From Chloroflexi bacterium RBG_13_53_26 (GTDB lineage Bacteria; Chloroflexota; Dehalococcoidia; UBA2247; RBG-13-53-26), in NCBI GenBank assembly GCA_001795035.1, contig MGMW01000113.1:577-14376 (forward strand): a stretch of 13,800 bases of DNA. Direction: 5' to 3'. The translations under genes and the position numbers were made by a program. This document shows positions 6,160 through 12,663 of the stretch, piece after piece; within the stretch, counting starts at the first letter, position 1, and the number at the start of each line of letters is the position of its first letter. The notes under the pieces are model-generated. The model ran no database searches and was not told the DNA's origin. It worked only from the letters and a program-made list of their open reading frames with translations.

Positions 6160-6420
6160 GTGGGTGGAGATTTGATTTGGAATGGCCAGAGAGCCTACAA
6201 TAAACCGGAAGCAGACTGCTTTCCTTATGCGTTGACTATGCCCACTAACGTTGAGCACCGACCAGGCTGGCTGGACAGATTGAAGCTGCGCGTTAAGAAG
6301 GCGCTGGGCATGAAGACCATTCTGTGTGACACCTGCAAGTGGGACTGGCGGAGCGCCTGCCATCATTCGGAACGTCCCAATGCCACCTGGTGCCCCGACT
6401 ATGAGAAACGGGGGAGCTAG
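6160..6420 (+). CDS. Small cysteine-rich (zinc-ribbon-like) protein of unknown function
   Basis: I do not recognise a named family. The C-terminal core, MKTILCDTCKWDW followed by SACHHSERPNATWCPDY, has the spacing C-x2-C-x7-C-x10-C, suggesting a single zinc or iron knuckle. The region before it (VEHRPGWLDRLKLRVKKALG) is basic and helical. The start is uncertain. GTG at 6160 gives 86 residues and has GGAGAT at 6145-6150 upstream. A good promoter lies inside that reading frame (6172-6201), which would favour ATG 6238 (60 residues, no ribosome site) or ATG 6310 (36 residues, GAAGG 8 bases upstream). The thiolase gene begins 33 bases after the stop, so the two are probably co-transcribed. Confidence 0.6.
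   Translation: MGGDLIWNGQRAYNKPEADCFPYALTMPTNVEHRPGWLDRLKLRVKKALGMKTILCDTCKWDWRSACHHSERPNATWCPDYEKRGS
6172..6201 (+). promoter_or_regulatory. Sigma-70-type promoter for the small protein and thiolase
   Basis: TTGATT (6172-6177) and TACAAT (6196-6201) are separated by 18 bases, four and five of six consensus matches. It stands back to back with the HIT promoter at 6128-6156, the two -35 boxes being 15 bases apart. Start of transcription would be near 6208, downstream of the GTG at 6160. Confidence 0.5.
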
Positions 6421-6453
6421 TCAGTTTTGTTTCAGTGAGGAGGAAGAGCAATC

Positions 6454-7785
6454 ATGGATGCAAGACAGCCCGTGATCGTCAGCGCCGTGAGAACGGCCAT
6501 AGGCACCTTTGGAGGGGCTTTGAAGGATGTGCCAGCCGTCGACCTGGGGAAGACGGTGGTCAGGGAGGTACTGGTGAGGGCCGGGGTGAGGCCGGTGGCG
6601 CCTGGAGACGCCAGGGAGATCAGGCCGAGCATTGTCAGAGACATTGAAAAGAGCGAGATCGAAGCCAAGTACATGGACTGGGACCAGGGGCTGCGGCCGG
6701 TGTACATTGACGAGGTTATCATAGGCAATGTCCTTCAGGGGGCTCAGGGGCAGAGTCCGGGCAGACAGGCCAGCATCAGGGCCGGCGTGCCGCAGGAGAC
6801 TAACGTCTTCACCATCAACAAGGTGTGTGCCTCAGGCATCAAGGCAGTGGCTCTGGCGGCGCAGGCCATACGGGTGGGGGACGCCGATGCTATTGTCGCC
6901 GGGGGCATGGAAAGCATGTCCACTGTGGCCTATGCTCTGCCCAAGGCGCGCTGGGGATACCGCATGGATATCAGCGGCAAGGCGGAAGCGCTGGATATGA
7001 TGGTTTTCGATGGCCTGTGGGAGATACTCTATGACTACCACATGGGCGTGACGGCGGAGAACATTGCCAGGGACTACGGTATCTCCAGGCAGGAGCAGGA
7101 CGAGTTGGGTGCGGAGAGCCATCACCGGGCCATCAAGGCAATCAAAGACGGCATATTCAAGGCAGAGATCGTGCCGGTGCCGATCCCCCAGAAGAAGGGT
7201 TCGCCGCTGATGTACGACACCGATGAAAGGCCGATGGAAACCGATGTGGAGAAGATGGGTAAGCTGTCGCCGGCCTTTGTTAAGGGAGGGACGGTCACTG
7301 CGGGCAACGCTTCGGGGATAAACGATGGGGCAGCGGCCCTGCTGGTGACATCCCAGGAATACGCTGAGAAGCACGGACTGAAGATCAGGGCGTTCATCAG
7401 GGGATATGCCTCCGGTGGGGTGGATCCCAAGTATATGGGCCTTGGCCCCATACCGGCGACACGCAGAATCCTGAAGAAGCTGGATTGCAGCATCAAAGAT
7501 ATCGACCTCATTGAACTGAATGAGGCCTTCGCTTCGCAGACTATTGCCTGCATGAAGGAACTGGGCATACCGCGATATGGTGAAAGCAAGGAGTTCTGCG
7601 AGCCAGGGTGTGAGAAGGTCAACCCCAATGGCTCAGGGATATCGCTGGGGCATCCGCTGGGATGCACCGGCGCCAGGATACTGGTGACCTTGCTGTACGA
7701 GATGGAGAGACGGAACGCTCACCGCGGGCTGGCCAACCTCTGCATCGGCGGCGGACAGGGCATGGCCATGGTCCTTGAGCGATAA
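6454..7785 (+). CDS. Thiolase (acetyl-CoA C-acyltransferase family)
   Basis: Predicted to cleave 3-ketoacyl-CoA with CoA, or run in reverse. The catalytic set is complete: Cys125 in NKVCASG, His400 in GISLGHPLGCTGAR and Cys430 in CIGGGQGMAMVLE. The protein is 443 residues, about 50 longer than typical thiolases. One extra block lies between REVLVRAGVRP and VYIDEVIIGNVLQG (about residues 47-83, rich in charged residues). Another lies before the His motif, where GIPRYGESKEFCEPGCEKVN replaces a shorter loop. GAGGAGGA at 6437-6444 is 9 bases before the ATG. The neighbouring minus-strand hydratase and dehydrogenase supply the preceding steps of the same spiral. Chain-length preference is not readable; the insertions suggest a non-standard substrate or oligomer contact. 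Confidence 0.92.
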   Translation: MDARQPVIVSAVRTAIGTFGGALKDVPAVDLGKTVVREVLVRAGVRPVAPGDAREIRPSIVRDIEKSEIEAKYMDWDQGLRPVYIDEVIIGNVLQGAQGQSPGRQASIRAGVPQETNVFTINKVCASGIKAVALAAQAIRVGDADAIVAGGMESMSTVAYALPKARWGYRMDISGKAEALDMMVFDGLWEILYDYHMGVTAENIARDYGISRQEQDELGAESHHRAIKAIKDGIFKAEIVPVPIPQKKGSPLMYDTDERPMETDVEKMGKLSPAFVKGGTVTAGNASGINDGAAALLVTSQEYAEKHGLKIRAFIRGYASGGVDPKYMGLGPIPATRRILKKLDCSIKDIDLIELNEAFASQTIACMKELGIPRYGESKEFCEPGCEKVNPNGSGISLGHPLGCTGARILVTLLYEMERRNAHRGLANLCIGGGQGMAMVLER

Positions 7786-7795
7786 AGGTATTCCG

Positions 7796-7836
7796 ACAGG
7801 CCGGAGCCAGGAAAGACCTCATGCTGCCTGGCCTGT
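7796..7836 (+). terminator. Possible terminator hairpin after the thiolase gene
   Basis: ACAGGCC (7796-7802) pairs with GGCCTGT (7830-7836); GCCAGG/CCTGGC inside offers an alternative stem. The loop is long and no T tract follows, so intrinsic termination is uncertain. Confidence 0.3.
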
Positions 7837-7863
7837 ATCCTGCTATCGGTATCTCACAAAGAT

Positions 7864-7902
7864 TCCGGCGGACCTGAAATGCGATGTTCAGCATCCGCCG
7901 GA
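7864..7902. terminator. Strong hairpin between convergent genes (bidirectional terminator or REP-like element)
   Basis: TCCGGCGGA (7864-7872) pairs with TCCGCCGGA (7894-7902), continued inward by CTGAA (7874-7878) with TTCAG (7887-7891), leaving an 8-base loop. That gives 14 pairs with small bulges. There is no T-rich tail on either side. Its arms use the ATCCGCC/GGCGGAT vocabulary of the repeats at 171-187 and 267-283, so it may be a member of the same dispersed family. Confidence 0.5.
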
Positions 7903-7924
7903 TAGTAGTCTGTCTTGAGTCAGA

Positions 7925-7939
7925 CGCCTTCCGCAGGCG
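7925..7939 (-). terminator. Small hairpin just after the 3-hydroxyacyl-CoA dehydrogenase stop
   Basis: CGCCT-N5-AGGCG lies 5 bases beyond the end of the minus-strand gene. The stem is short, GC-rich and without a T tract. It could help termination or 3'-end stability. Confidence 0.3.
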
Positions 7940-7944
7940 CGGCT

Positions 7945-8799
7945 CTATTTACTATAGTCGTAGAAGCCCTTTCCGCTCTTGCGTCCCAGTTGCCCGGCAA
8001 TGACCATCTTCTTCAGGAGCACAGGCGGGAGATAGGCCGGGTCTTTCAGCTCCTCGTACATAGCACAGGCTATGAAGTAGAGCGTGTCCAGCCCGATGAA
8101 GTCCGCCAGCTCCAGTGGGCCCATGGGGTGATTCAGCCCGAGCTTCATGGTGAGGTCGATGTCTTCCTTGGTGGCCAGACCTTGCTCATAGGCGCGGATG
8201 GTGGCTATGACGACTATGATGGCCAGGCGGTTGGCGATAAAGCCCGGCGTGTCTTTGCACAGAACCGACTTCTTGTCTATGGAATTACAGAAGGCTCTGC
8301 CGGTTTCGATAACCTCGTCCGAGGTGAGGATGGTTTTGACGATCTCCACGATCTTCATCACCGGCACAGGGTTGAAGAAATGCAACCCCAATACCTGGGG
8401 TTGTCTCTTGGTGGCCATGGCCATGTCGAGGACTGACAGGCACGAGGTGTTGCTGGCCAGAATGGCATGGGGCGGGCAGGCCTTATCCAGAGCGCCGAAA
8501 ACCCTTTTCTTTTCGTCCATGTTCTCGATGACTGCTTCTATTACCAGATCGCAATCCTTGAAATCCTCGAATCTGGTGGTGCCCTTGATACGGCTCAGGA
8601 TATTGCTCTTTTCCTCCTCTGTTATGCGGCCCTTCTTGGCTGCCCTGTCGAGTGACGCGGCAATGTTTCCCATGCCCTTGTCCAGGAATGCCTGGTTAAC
8701 CTCGAGCACTACCACATGGTAGCCGGCGCGCGCACTGACCTCGACAATCCCGCCTCCCATCTGGCCGCAACCCACCACCCCAACATTCTTGATATTCAT
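7945..8799 (-). CDS. 3-hydroxyacyl-CoA dehydrogenase (3-hydroxybutyryl-CoA dehydrogenase type)
   Basis: 284-residue NAD-dependent enzyme that oxidises 3-hydroxyacyl-CoA to 3-ketoacyl-CoA, or runs in reverse. The N-terminal Rossmann motif is GCGQMGGG (10-17). The catalytic set is Ser119 in NTSCLS, His140 in GLHFFNPVPVMKIVE, Glu152 in the same segment, and Asn190 in TPGFIANRL. The C-terminal domain has NHPMGPLELADFIGLDT, the dimer and substrate region, and ends with GRKSGKGFYDY. Length is that of the single-function short form (Hbd/PaaH type) without a hydratase fusion. AAAGGAG precedes the ATG by about 10 bases. It lies 49 bases downstream of the hydratase gene on the same strand, so the two are one transcription unit, convergent with the thiolase. 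Confidence 0.94.
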   Translation of the reverse strand: MNIKNVGVVGCGQMGGGIVEVSARAGYHVVVLEVNQAFLDKGMGNIAASLDRAAKKGRITEEEKSNILSRIKGTTRFEDFKDCDLVIEAVIENMDEKKRVFGALDKACPPHAILASNTSCLSVLDMAMATKRQPQVLGLHFFNPVPVMKIVEIVKTILTSDEVIETGRAFCNSIDKKSVLCKDTPGFIANRLAIIVVIATIRAYEQGLATKEDIDLTMKLGLNHPMGPLELADFIGLDTLYFIACAMYEELKDPAYLPPVLLKKMVIAGQLGRKSGKGFYDYSK

Positions 8800-8848
8800 C
8801 CTGATCTTGCTCCTTTCTTTTCGCAGTTTCTACCAGGGCCCTCGGATA

Positions 8849-9619
8849 CTACTTGCCCTTCAGCGTGGGCTTCCTTTTCTCCAACCAGGCGTCTCTGGCC
8901 TCCTTGTGATCTTCGCTGGCAACAACGACATCCATGAGCCTTGACTCCAGCATCAGGCCATCGTCCAGGTTCATCCCGGTCCCTCTTATCATGGCTTCTT
9001 TGGCTGCCCTTACTGCCAGGGGAGGCATTTCGCACAGCTTCTGGGCCCATTCCTCAACCGTGGGCATAAGCTGTTCCTGGGGGACCACCTTGTTGACCAG
9101 CCCGATACGGTAGGCCTCTTGAGCATCGATGCGCTGTCCGAAGAAGATCATCTCGGCTGCTTTGGCAAATGGAACAGCCCGGGGCAGCCTCTGCGTGCCG
9201 CCCCAGCCGGGGATGATGCCCAGGGTTACCTCGGGGGCTCCAAAAGTTGCGTGTTCGGCAGCGATCCTCAGATCACATGCCAGTGCCAGCTCCATGCCGC
9301 CACCAAGTGCATGTCCATTGACGGCAGCTATGATCGGCTTCCACAACTCCAGCCCACGCAGTATGGTGGGAGGCATGCGCCACCATTCATTACGGATATC
9401 GTTCAGCATCGGCAGCATGTCCTTGATATCGGCACCGACGCAGAAGGCTCGATTACCACTGCCGGTCAGGATGGCCACCCATGTGTCATGGTCATCTCTG
9501 AAGTCTATCAATGCATCGCTAAGCTCTTTGAATGTCTGCGGGTCGAGGGAGTTCAAGGCGCGAGGCCGGTCTATGGTGATGCAGGCGATCCTTCCCCTCT
9601 TTTCGTACAAAAGTGCCAT
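8849..9619 (-). CDS. Enoyl-CoA hydratase/isomerase (crotonase family)
   Basis: 256-residue crotonase-fold protein predicted to add water across a 2-enoyl-CoA. Both acid/base glutamates of true hydratases are in place: Glu110 in GGGMELALACDLR and Glu130 in GAPEVTLGIIPGWGG, twenty residues apart as in rat mitochondrial hydratase (Glu144/Glu164). The oxyanion-hole segments AFCVGADI (58-65) and NGHALGGG (101-108) are intact. PRALNSLD near the N-terminus is the usual substrate-entry motif. On the minus strand AAGGAGGG stands 9 bases before the ATG. It is first of a two-gene unit with the 3-hydroxyacyl-CoA dehydrogenase and would act one step earlier on the same substrate. No clear promoter was found in the 122 bases upstream. 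Confidence 0.93.
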   Translation of the reverse strand: MALLYEKRGRIACITIDRPRALNSLDPQTFKELSDALIDFRDDHDTWVAILTGSGNRAFCVGADIKDMLPMLNDIRNEWWRMPPTILRGLELWKPIIAAVNGHALGGGMELALACDLRIAAEHATFGAPEVTLGIIPGWGGTQRLPRAVPFAKAAEMIFFGQRIDAQEAYRIGLVNKVVPQEQLMPTVEEWAQKLCEMPPLAVRAAKEAMIRGTGMNLDDGLMLESRLMDVVVASEDHKEARDAWLEKRKPTLKGK

Positions 9620-9673
9620 TATCTGACCCTCCTTTTGATGTCGAAGCCTTATTCAGCTATTTCCTACAGCCGG

Positions 9674-9757
9674 TCATCTGCTGCCCCAATCGTTATGGCG
9701 ATGGGATGAAGTGACCCTGATGATGCCCAGCCTGTCCTGCCTTAGTTCTTTGCCTTT
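9674..9757 (-). pseudogene. Possible frameshifted 3' remnant of the Xer-like gene
   Basis: Reading past the recombinase stop in the frame reached by adding one base in the A4 run (9758-9755, minus strand) gives SEKGKELRQDRLG then VTSSHRHND. This faintly recalls the Xer C-terminus (DLR-x-IQ-x-LLGH with S-x-TT-x-x-Y). The match is weak: the expected catalytic tyrosine position reads His. It would be a decayed tail rather than a usable one. Confidence 0.3.
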
Positions 9758-10509
9758 TCAGAGGCGGCGACAAAGCCGTGACGCAGAGAGCGCAGAGTGA
9801 CCTGGCTATCCAGATTTGCCTCCCTGGCATAGGTCTTGACGATCTGCCAGAATCCCTGCCTGGTGAGCCTTTGCCCGAGCCTATTGAGGAACAGAGCCTG
9901 CTCACTTCTATGATGCATCAATTGAGGGCGGACTTCATCCATATACTTCTTCAATGTGGGAACGTGACTCCGGCTTATGGATGTATGCCGATCCTTGGAA
10001 CTTGTTATCAAAACAGAGTCATCCTGCAGGTTCAGGCTATCCATATTCAGTGAGGTGAGTTCGGTCACCTGCATGCCGCTGACGTAGAGCAGTTCCAGCA
10101 TGGCTTTGTCTCGCTTAGCTTCCGGAGTAGGGTATTTGTCTGGCTGCTTCAACAATTCCCTCACATGATGCTCTGAGAGCGGTCGCGGCTGGCTTTTCTT
10201 CACCCTGGGGGAGCCAATATTATCGGTAAGCTTGTCCCGCATGGCCCCTTCATTTTCGAGGTATTTGAACAGGGTCCTGGCGGAGGCCGTCTTGCGCGCG
10301 ATCGTAGCCAGGGCATAGCCCCTCCGCTTCAGATCAATAAAGTAGCTCATTACCAGTTGGATGTCTACCTCGGACCATTGCTTCGCCCCTTTACTCTGGA
10401 AGAAGTCGGCCATCTGCAGAAGGTCGTTATTGTAAGCAGCGATTGTATTTGCAGAAAATCTCTTTTCGGTGGCAAGATGCCGCAAAAAGTTATCTATTCC
10501 CTGTTTCAT
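9742..10509 (-). CDS. Tyrosine recombinase (XerC/XerD-like), truncated and lacking catalytic residues
   Basis: The 255 residues follow XerC/D from the N-terminal SAM-like DNA-binding domain (about 1-95, with FSANTIAAYNNDL and ATIARKTASARTLFKYLE) into the catalytic domain (PRPLSEHHV, DKAMLELLYVSGM). Typical Xer proteins have about 295-300 residues. The first catalytic arginine, in G-M-R-x-x-E-L, is Gln147 here. The histidine of the H-x-x-R motif is Arg240 (LRSLRHGF), while Arg243 is kept. The protein stops 12 residues later, before the H/W and tyrosine. It therefore cannot cut DNA by the usual mechanism. AAAGGAG precedes the ATG by 7 bases and the frame is otherwise open, so it may be made as a DNA-binding protein, or be a young pseudogene. 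It is divergent from uvrC. Confidence 0.8.
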   Translation of the reverse strand: MKQGIDNFLRHLATEKRFSANTIAAYNNDLLQMADFFQSKGAKQWSEVDIQLVMSYFIDLKRRGYALATIARKTASARTLFKYLENEGAMRDKLTDNIGSPRVKKSQPRPLSEHHVRELLKQPDKYPTPEAKRDKAMLELLYVSGMQVTELTSLNMDSLNLQDDSVLITSSKDRHTSISRSHVPTLKKYMDEVRPQLMHHRSEQALFLNRLGQRLTRQGFWQIVKTYAREANLDSQVTLRSLRHGFVAASEKAKN

Positions 10510-10535
10510 CGGAGTCTCCTTTAGGGTGTGTTACT

Positions 10536-10563
10536 TTGAAGGTGGTGATTATTTTAACATAAT
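10536..10563 (+). promoter_or_regulatory. Sigma-70-type promoter for uvrC
   Basis: TTGAAG (10536-10541) and CATAAT (10558-10563) are separated by 16 bases, four and five of six consensus positions. Transcription would start near 10570, giving a leader of only about 20 bases and no ribosome site before the uvrC start. Confidence 0.5.
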
Positions 10564-10589
10564 AGGGGTCAAAGATGTAAAATTGCTTC

Positions 10590-12416
10590 GTGGACATGAA
10601 ACGGGAACGTCTTGAGCAGCAGTGGAAAGCGATTCCAGCGAAGCCCGGCGTATACCTGATGAAGGATGAGAAGGACAATATCCTGTATGTAGGCAAGGCG
10701 GCCAGCCTGTATCATCGGGTTGGCTCTTACCTCGGCTCTCCGGACAAGCTTTCCCCGAAGACATGGCGAATGATAACCCAGACTGCTGACATTGATTTCT
10801 ATGTCACTGATTCAGAGCAGGAGGCTCTGCTCCTTGAGTGCAGTCTCATCAAGAAATACCGTCCTCGGTACAACTTACGTCTCAAGGATGACAAGAGCTA
10901 TCCTTACCTCAAGATAAGCCTTAACGAGGATTGGCCCAGAGCATGCATTACCCGGCGAGTGGAGAATGACGGTGCCAGGTATTTTGGCCCTTACGCCAGC
11001 GCTGGATCGCTACGTACAACCCTGGCCTTGATAAGAAGGCTGTTCCCACTCCGTCAATGCAGAGAGTCGATCATCGGCAAGGCGTCGCGTCCTTGCCTTG
11101 AATATCACATCCAGCGTTGCCTTGGACCATGCATCGGGGCTGTAAGTAACGAGGAGTATCGCCAGCTAATGAGACGGGTTATCCTTTTCATGGAAGGCAA
11201 GCATGAAACGATAGTGAGAGAGTTGCATGCCAGAATGGCGCTGGCATCAGAAAACCTGGAGTTTGAAAAGGCTGCCGTCCTGCGGAACCAGATCCAGGCT
11301 ATCGAGAGGGTTACGGAAGAACAGAAGATCGTGTTGGCGGAGGGAGAAGCGGATGTGATTGCCTTTGCCCAGGCAGGGGATCAGGCCTATGTGCTGGTTT
11401 TCTTCATCCGTCGGGGCAAGCTCATCGGAAGGGAGCATTTCATCTTGACTGGAACAAAGGACGAGGAGTTGTCTCAGATTATGACCAGCTTTGTGCAGCA
11501 GTTCTACAGCTCTGCTTCTCACATACCGAAGCGGATACTGCTTCAGCATCCGTTGAAGGAGATGACTCTCATGACGAAGTGGCTGGAGGGCAGGAGGGGA
11601 ATGAGAACAGAGCTCCGGGTGCCCCAACGGGGATCCGGGAAGCGGCTCATGGATATGGTGGCGGAGAATGCCCGTCAGGGCCTGGAGCAGACGAGGATAA
11701 AATCGCTGGCGGCCCCCGATGTCCTGAAGGGTGCTCTCGAAGAGCTGCAGGAATTGCTTTCCTTGCCTGCACTTCCACAGCGGGTGGAAGGCTACGATGT
11801 CTCCAATATCCAGGGGACCTCTGCGGTGGGGAGCATGGTGGTGTTCGAGCGAGGGTTGCCTAAGAAATCAGCCTATCGACTCTTCAGAATCAAATCGGTC
11901 GCCGGAGCCAACGATTATGCCATGCTCCAGGAGGTATTGAGGAGGCGTTTCGGGAGAGCTTCCAGTGAATCTCGAGAAGGTGCCTGGGCGGCTATGCCTG
12001 ACCTGGTACTTATTGATGGTGGCAGGGGGCAGCTCAATAGTGCCCTAGAGGTGATGCAGGGGATGGGAATCGACCATATTCCCTGTGCCGGTATTGCCAA
12101 GGAGAATGAAGCCATCTTCCTGCCCCGGATAGCTGAGCCAATCATGCTGCCCCGTCAATCGCCGGCTCTCTACTTCGTGCAGAGGGTAAGAGATGAGGCA
12201 CACCGATTTGCCGTCGGCTACCATCATAAGGTGCACAGGAGACGTTCATTCGGTTCCTCGCTGGATGACATACCGGGGATCGGGCCCAAACGCAAGCGAG
12301 CCTTACTCAGGAGGTTCGGATCAATCAAAAGGATCAGGGAAGCAACCGTTGATGAACTGGCGTCGGTAGAAGGGATGACCAGATTCGTGGCAGGCAAGGT
12401 GAAGGAACACATCTGA
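10590..12416 (+). CDS. uvrC: UvrABC excision nuclease subunit C
   Basis: Makes the two incisions flanking a UvrB-bound DNA lesion in nucleotide excision repair. All parts are present in 608 residues, the usual length. The GIY-YIG domain has GVY 20-22, YVG 33-35, Arg43 and Glu83. The cysteines Cys157, Cys169, Cys177 and Cys181 form the C-x11-C-x7-C-x3-C pattern associated with an iron-sulfur cluster. The UVR helix pair that contacts UvrB is near 210-240 (LEFEKAAVLRNQIQAIE). The RNase H-like domain for 5' incision has VEGYDVSNIQG, LVLIDGGRGQL and RDEAHRFAV. The tandem helix-hairpin-helix is at the end (DDIPGIGPKRKRALLRRFG). The start is GTG 10590 or ATG 10596 two codons in; neither has a good ribosome site. 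It stands alone, 173 bases before the nusA leader hairpin. Confidence 0.97.
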   Translation: MDMKRERLEQQWKAIPAKPGVYLMKDEKDNILYVGKAASLYHRVGSYLGSPDKLSPKTWRMITQTADIDFYVTDSEQEALLLECSLIKKYRPRYNLRLKDDKSYPYLKISLNEDWPRACITRRVENDGARYFGPYASAGSLRTTLALIRRLFPLRQCRESIIGKASRPCLEYHIQRCLGPCIGAVSNEEYRQLMRRVILFMEGKHETIVRELHARMALASENLEFEKAAVLRNQIQAIERVTEEQKIVLAEGEADVIAFAQAGDQAYVLVFFIRRGKLIGREHFILTGTKDEELSQIMTSFVQQFYSSASHIPKRILLQHPLKEMTLMTKWLEGRRGMRTELRVPQRGSGKRLMDMVAENARQGLEQTRIKSLAAPDVLKGALEELQELLSLPALPQRVEGYDVSNIQGTSAVGSMVVFERGLPKKSAYRLFRIKSVAGANDYAMLQEVLRRRFGRASSESREGAWAAMPDLVLIDGGRGQLNSALEVMQGMGIDHIPCAGIAKENEAIFLPRIAEPIMLPRQSPALYFVQRVRDEAHRFAVGYHHKVHRRRSFGSSLDDIPGIGPKRKRALLRRFGSIKRIREATVDELASVEGMTRFVAGKVKEHI

Positions 12417-12428
12417 TGATTAACATCA
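12414..12428. repeat. Small hairpin overlapping the uvrC stop codon
   Basis: TGATG-ATTAA-CATCA: a 5-pair stem beginning in the TGA stop. There is no T tract, so it is at most a weak 3'-end structure. Confidence 0.3.
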
Positions 12429-12442
12429 CTAATGGATATGAT

Positions 12443-12457
12443 CGTATAGACTATACG
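12443..12457. promoter_or_regulatory. 15-base perfect palindrome, operator-like
   Basis: CGTATAG-A-CTATACG, a 7-base inverted repeat around a single base, 27 bases past the uvrC stop and about 70 bases before the nusA -35 box. Its size fits a dimeric regulator half-site pair. It does not match the LexA boxes I know. The regulator and target are unknown. Confidence 0.4.
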
Positions 12458-12528
12458 TGGCAGACATAGAATCCCAGATGCTTTGCCTGTATCCTGAGCG
12501 CTTCTGAATGTGCTCATTTGTGCTGGCG

Positions 12529-12557
12529 TTGCATTGTTATCTCAATTGTGATACATT
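12529..12557 (+). promoter_or_regulatory. Extended -10 promoter for nusA
   Basis: TTGCAT (12529-12534) and TACATT (12552-12557) are exactly 17 bases apart, with TG-A directly before the -10 giving the extended form. Transcription would begin near 12564. It is the best promoter in the 243-base space between uvrC and nusA. Confidence 0.6.
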
Positions 12558-12581
12558 AGGGCCAAACCTGCCTTGTGTGTG

Positions 12582-12606
12582 GAGTGGGTGTTTCCCCACT
12601 CTTTTT
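12582..12606 (+). terminator. Intrinsic-terminator-like hairpin in the nusA leader
   Basis: GAGTGGG (12582-12588) pairs perfectly with CCCACTC (12595-12601) around a 6-base loop and is followed at once by TTTTT (12602-12606). It lies downstream of the nusA promoter and 53 bases before the start codon. It can therefore act as an attenuator for nusA as well as stop read-through from uvrC. Confidence 0.6.
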
Positions 12607-12639
12607 GGTTGGAGAACGTATACGAGGACAGAGAGACAA

Positions 12640-12663
12640 ATGGGAGGGTTGCTCAGGAGATGA
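12640..12663 (+). other. Seven-codon leader ORF overlapping the nusA start
   Basis: ATG GGA GGG TTG CTC AGG AGA TGA overlaps the nusA ATG in another frame (the nusA start at 12660-12662 lies within AGATGA). It contains the GGGAGGG that serves nusA. It could couple or interfere with nusA initiation, or be accidental. Confidence 0.2.

Noticed and set aside
7915..8436. 173-codon plus-strand frame opposite the 3-hydroxyacyl-CoA dehydrogenase gene
   Set aside because: Shadow of a gene with a complete set of catalytic motifs on the other strand.
9742..10509. Recombinase as a sign of an integrated mobile element
   Set aside because: The protein is truncated and catalytically incomplete, and no attachment-site duplication, phage or conjugation genes lie nearby; flanking genes are core functions.
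10582..10591. ATTGCTTCGT just before uvrC, identical to part of the direct repeat at 44-61 and 153-170
   Set aside because: Only ten bases match and the flanks differ, so a chance match is as likely as a repeat fragment.
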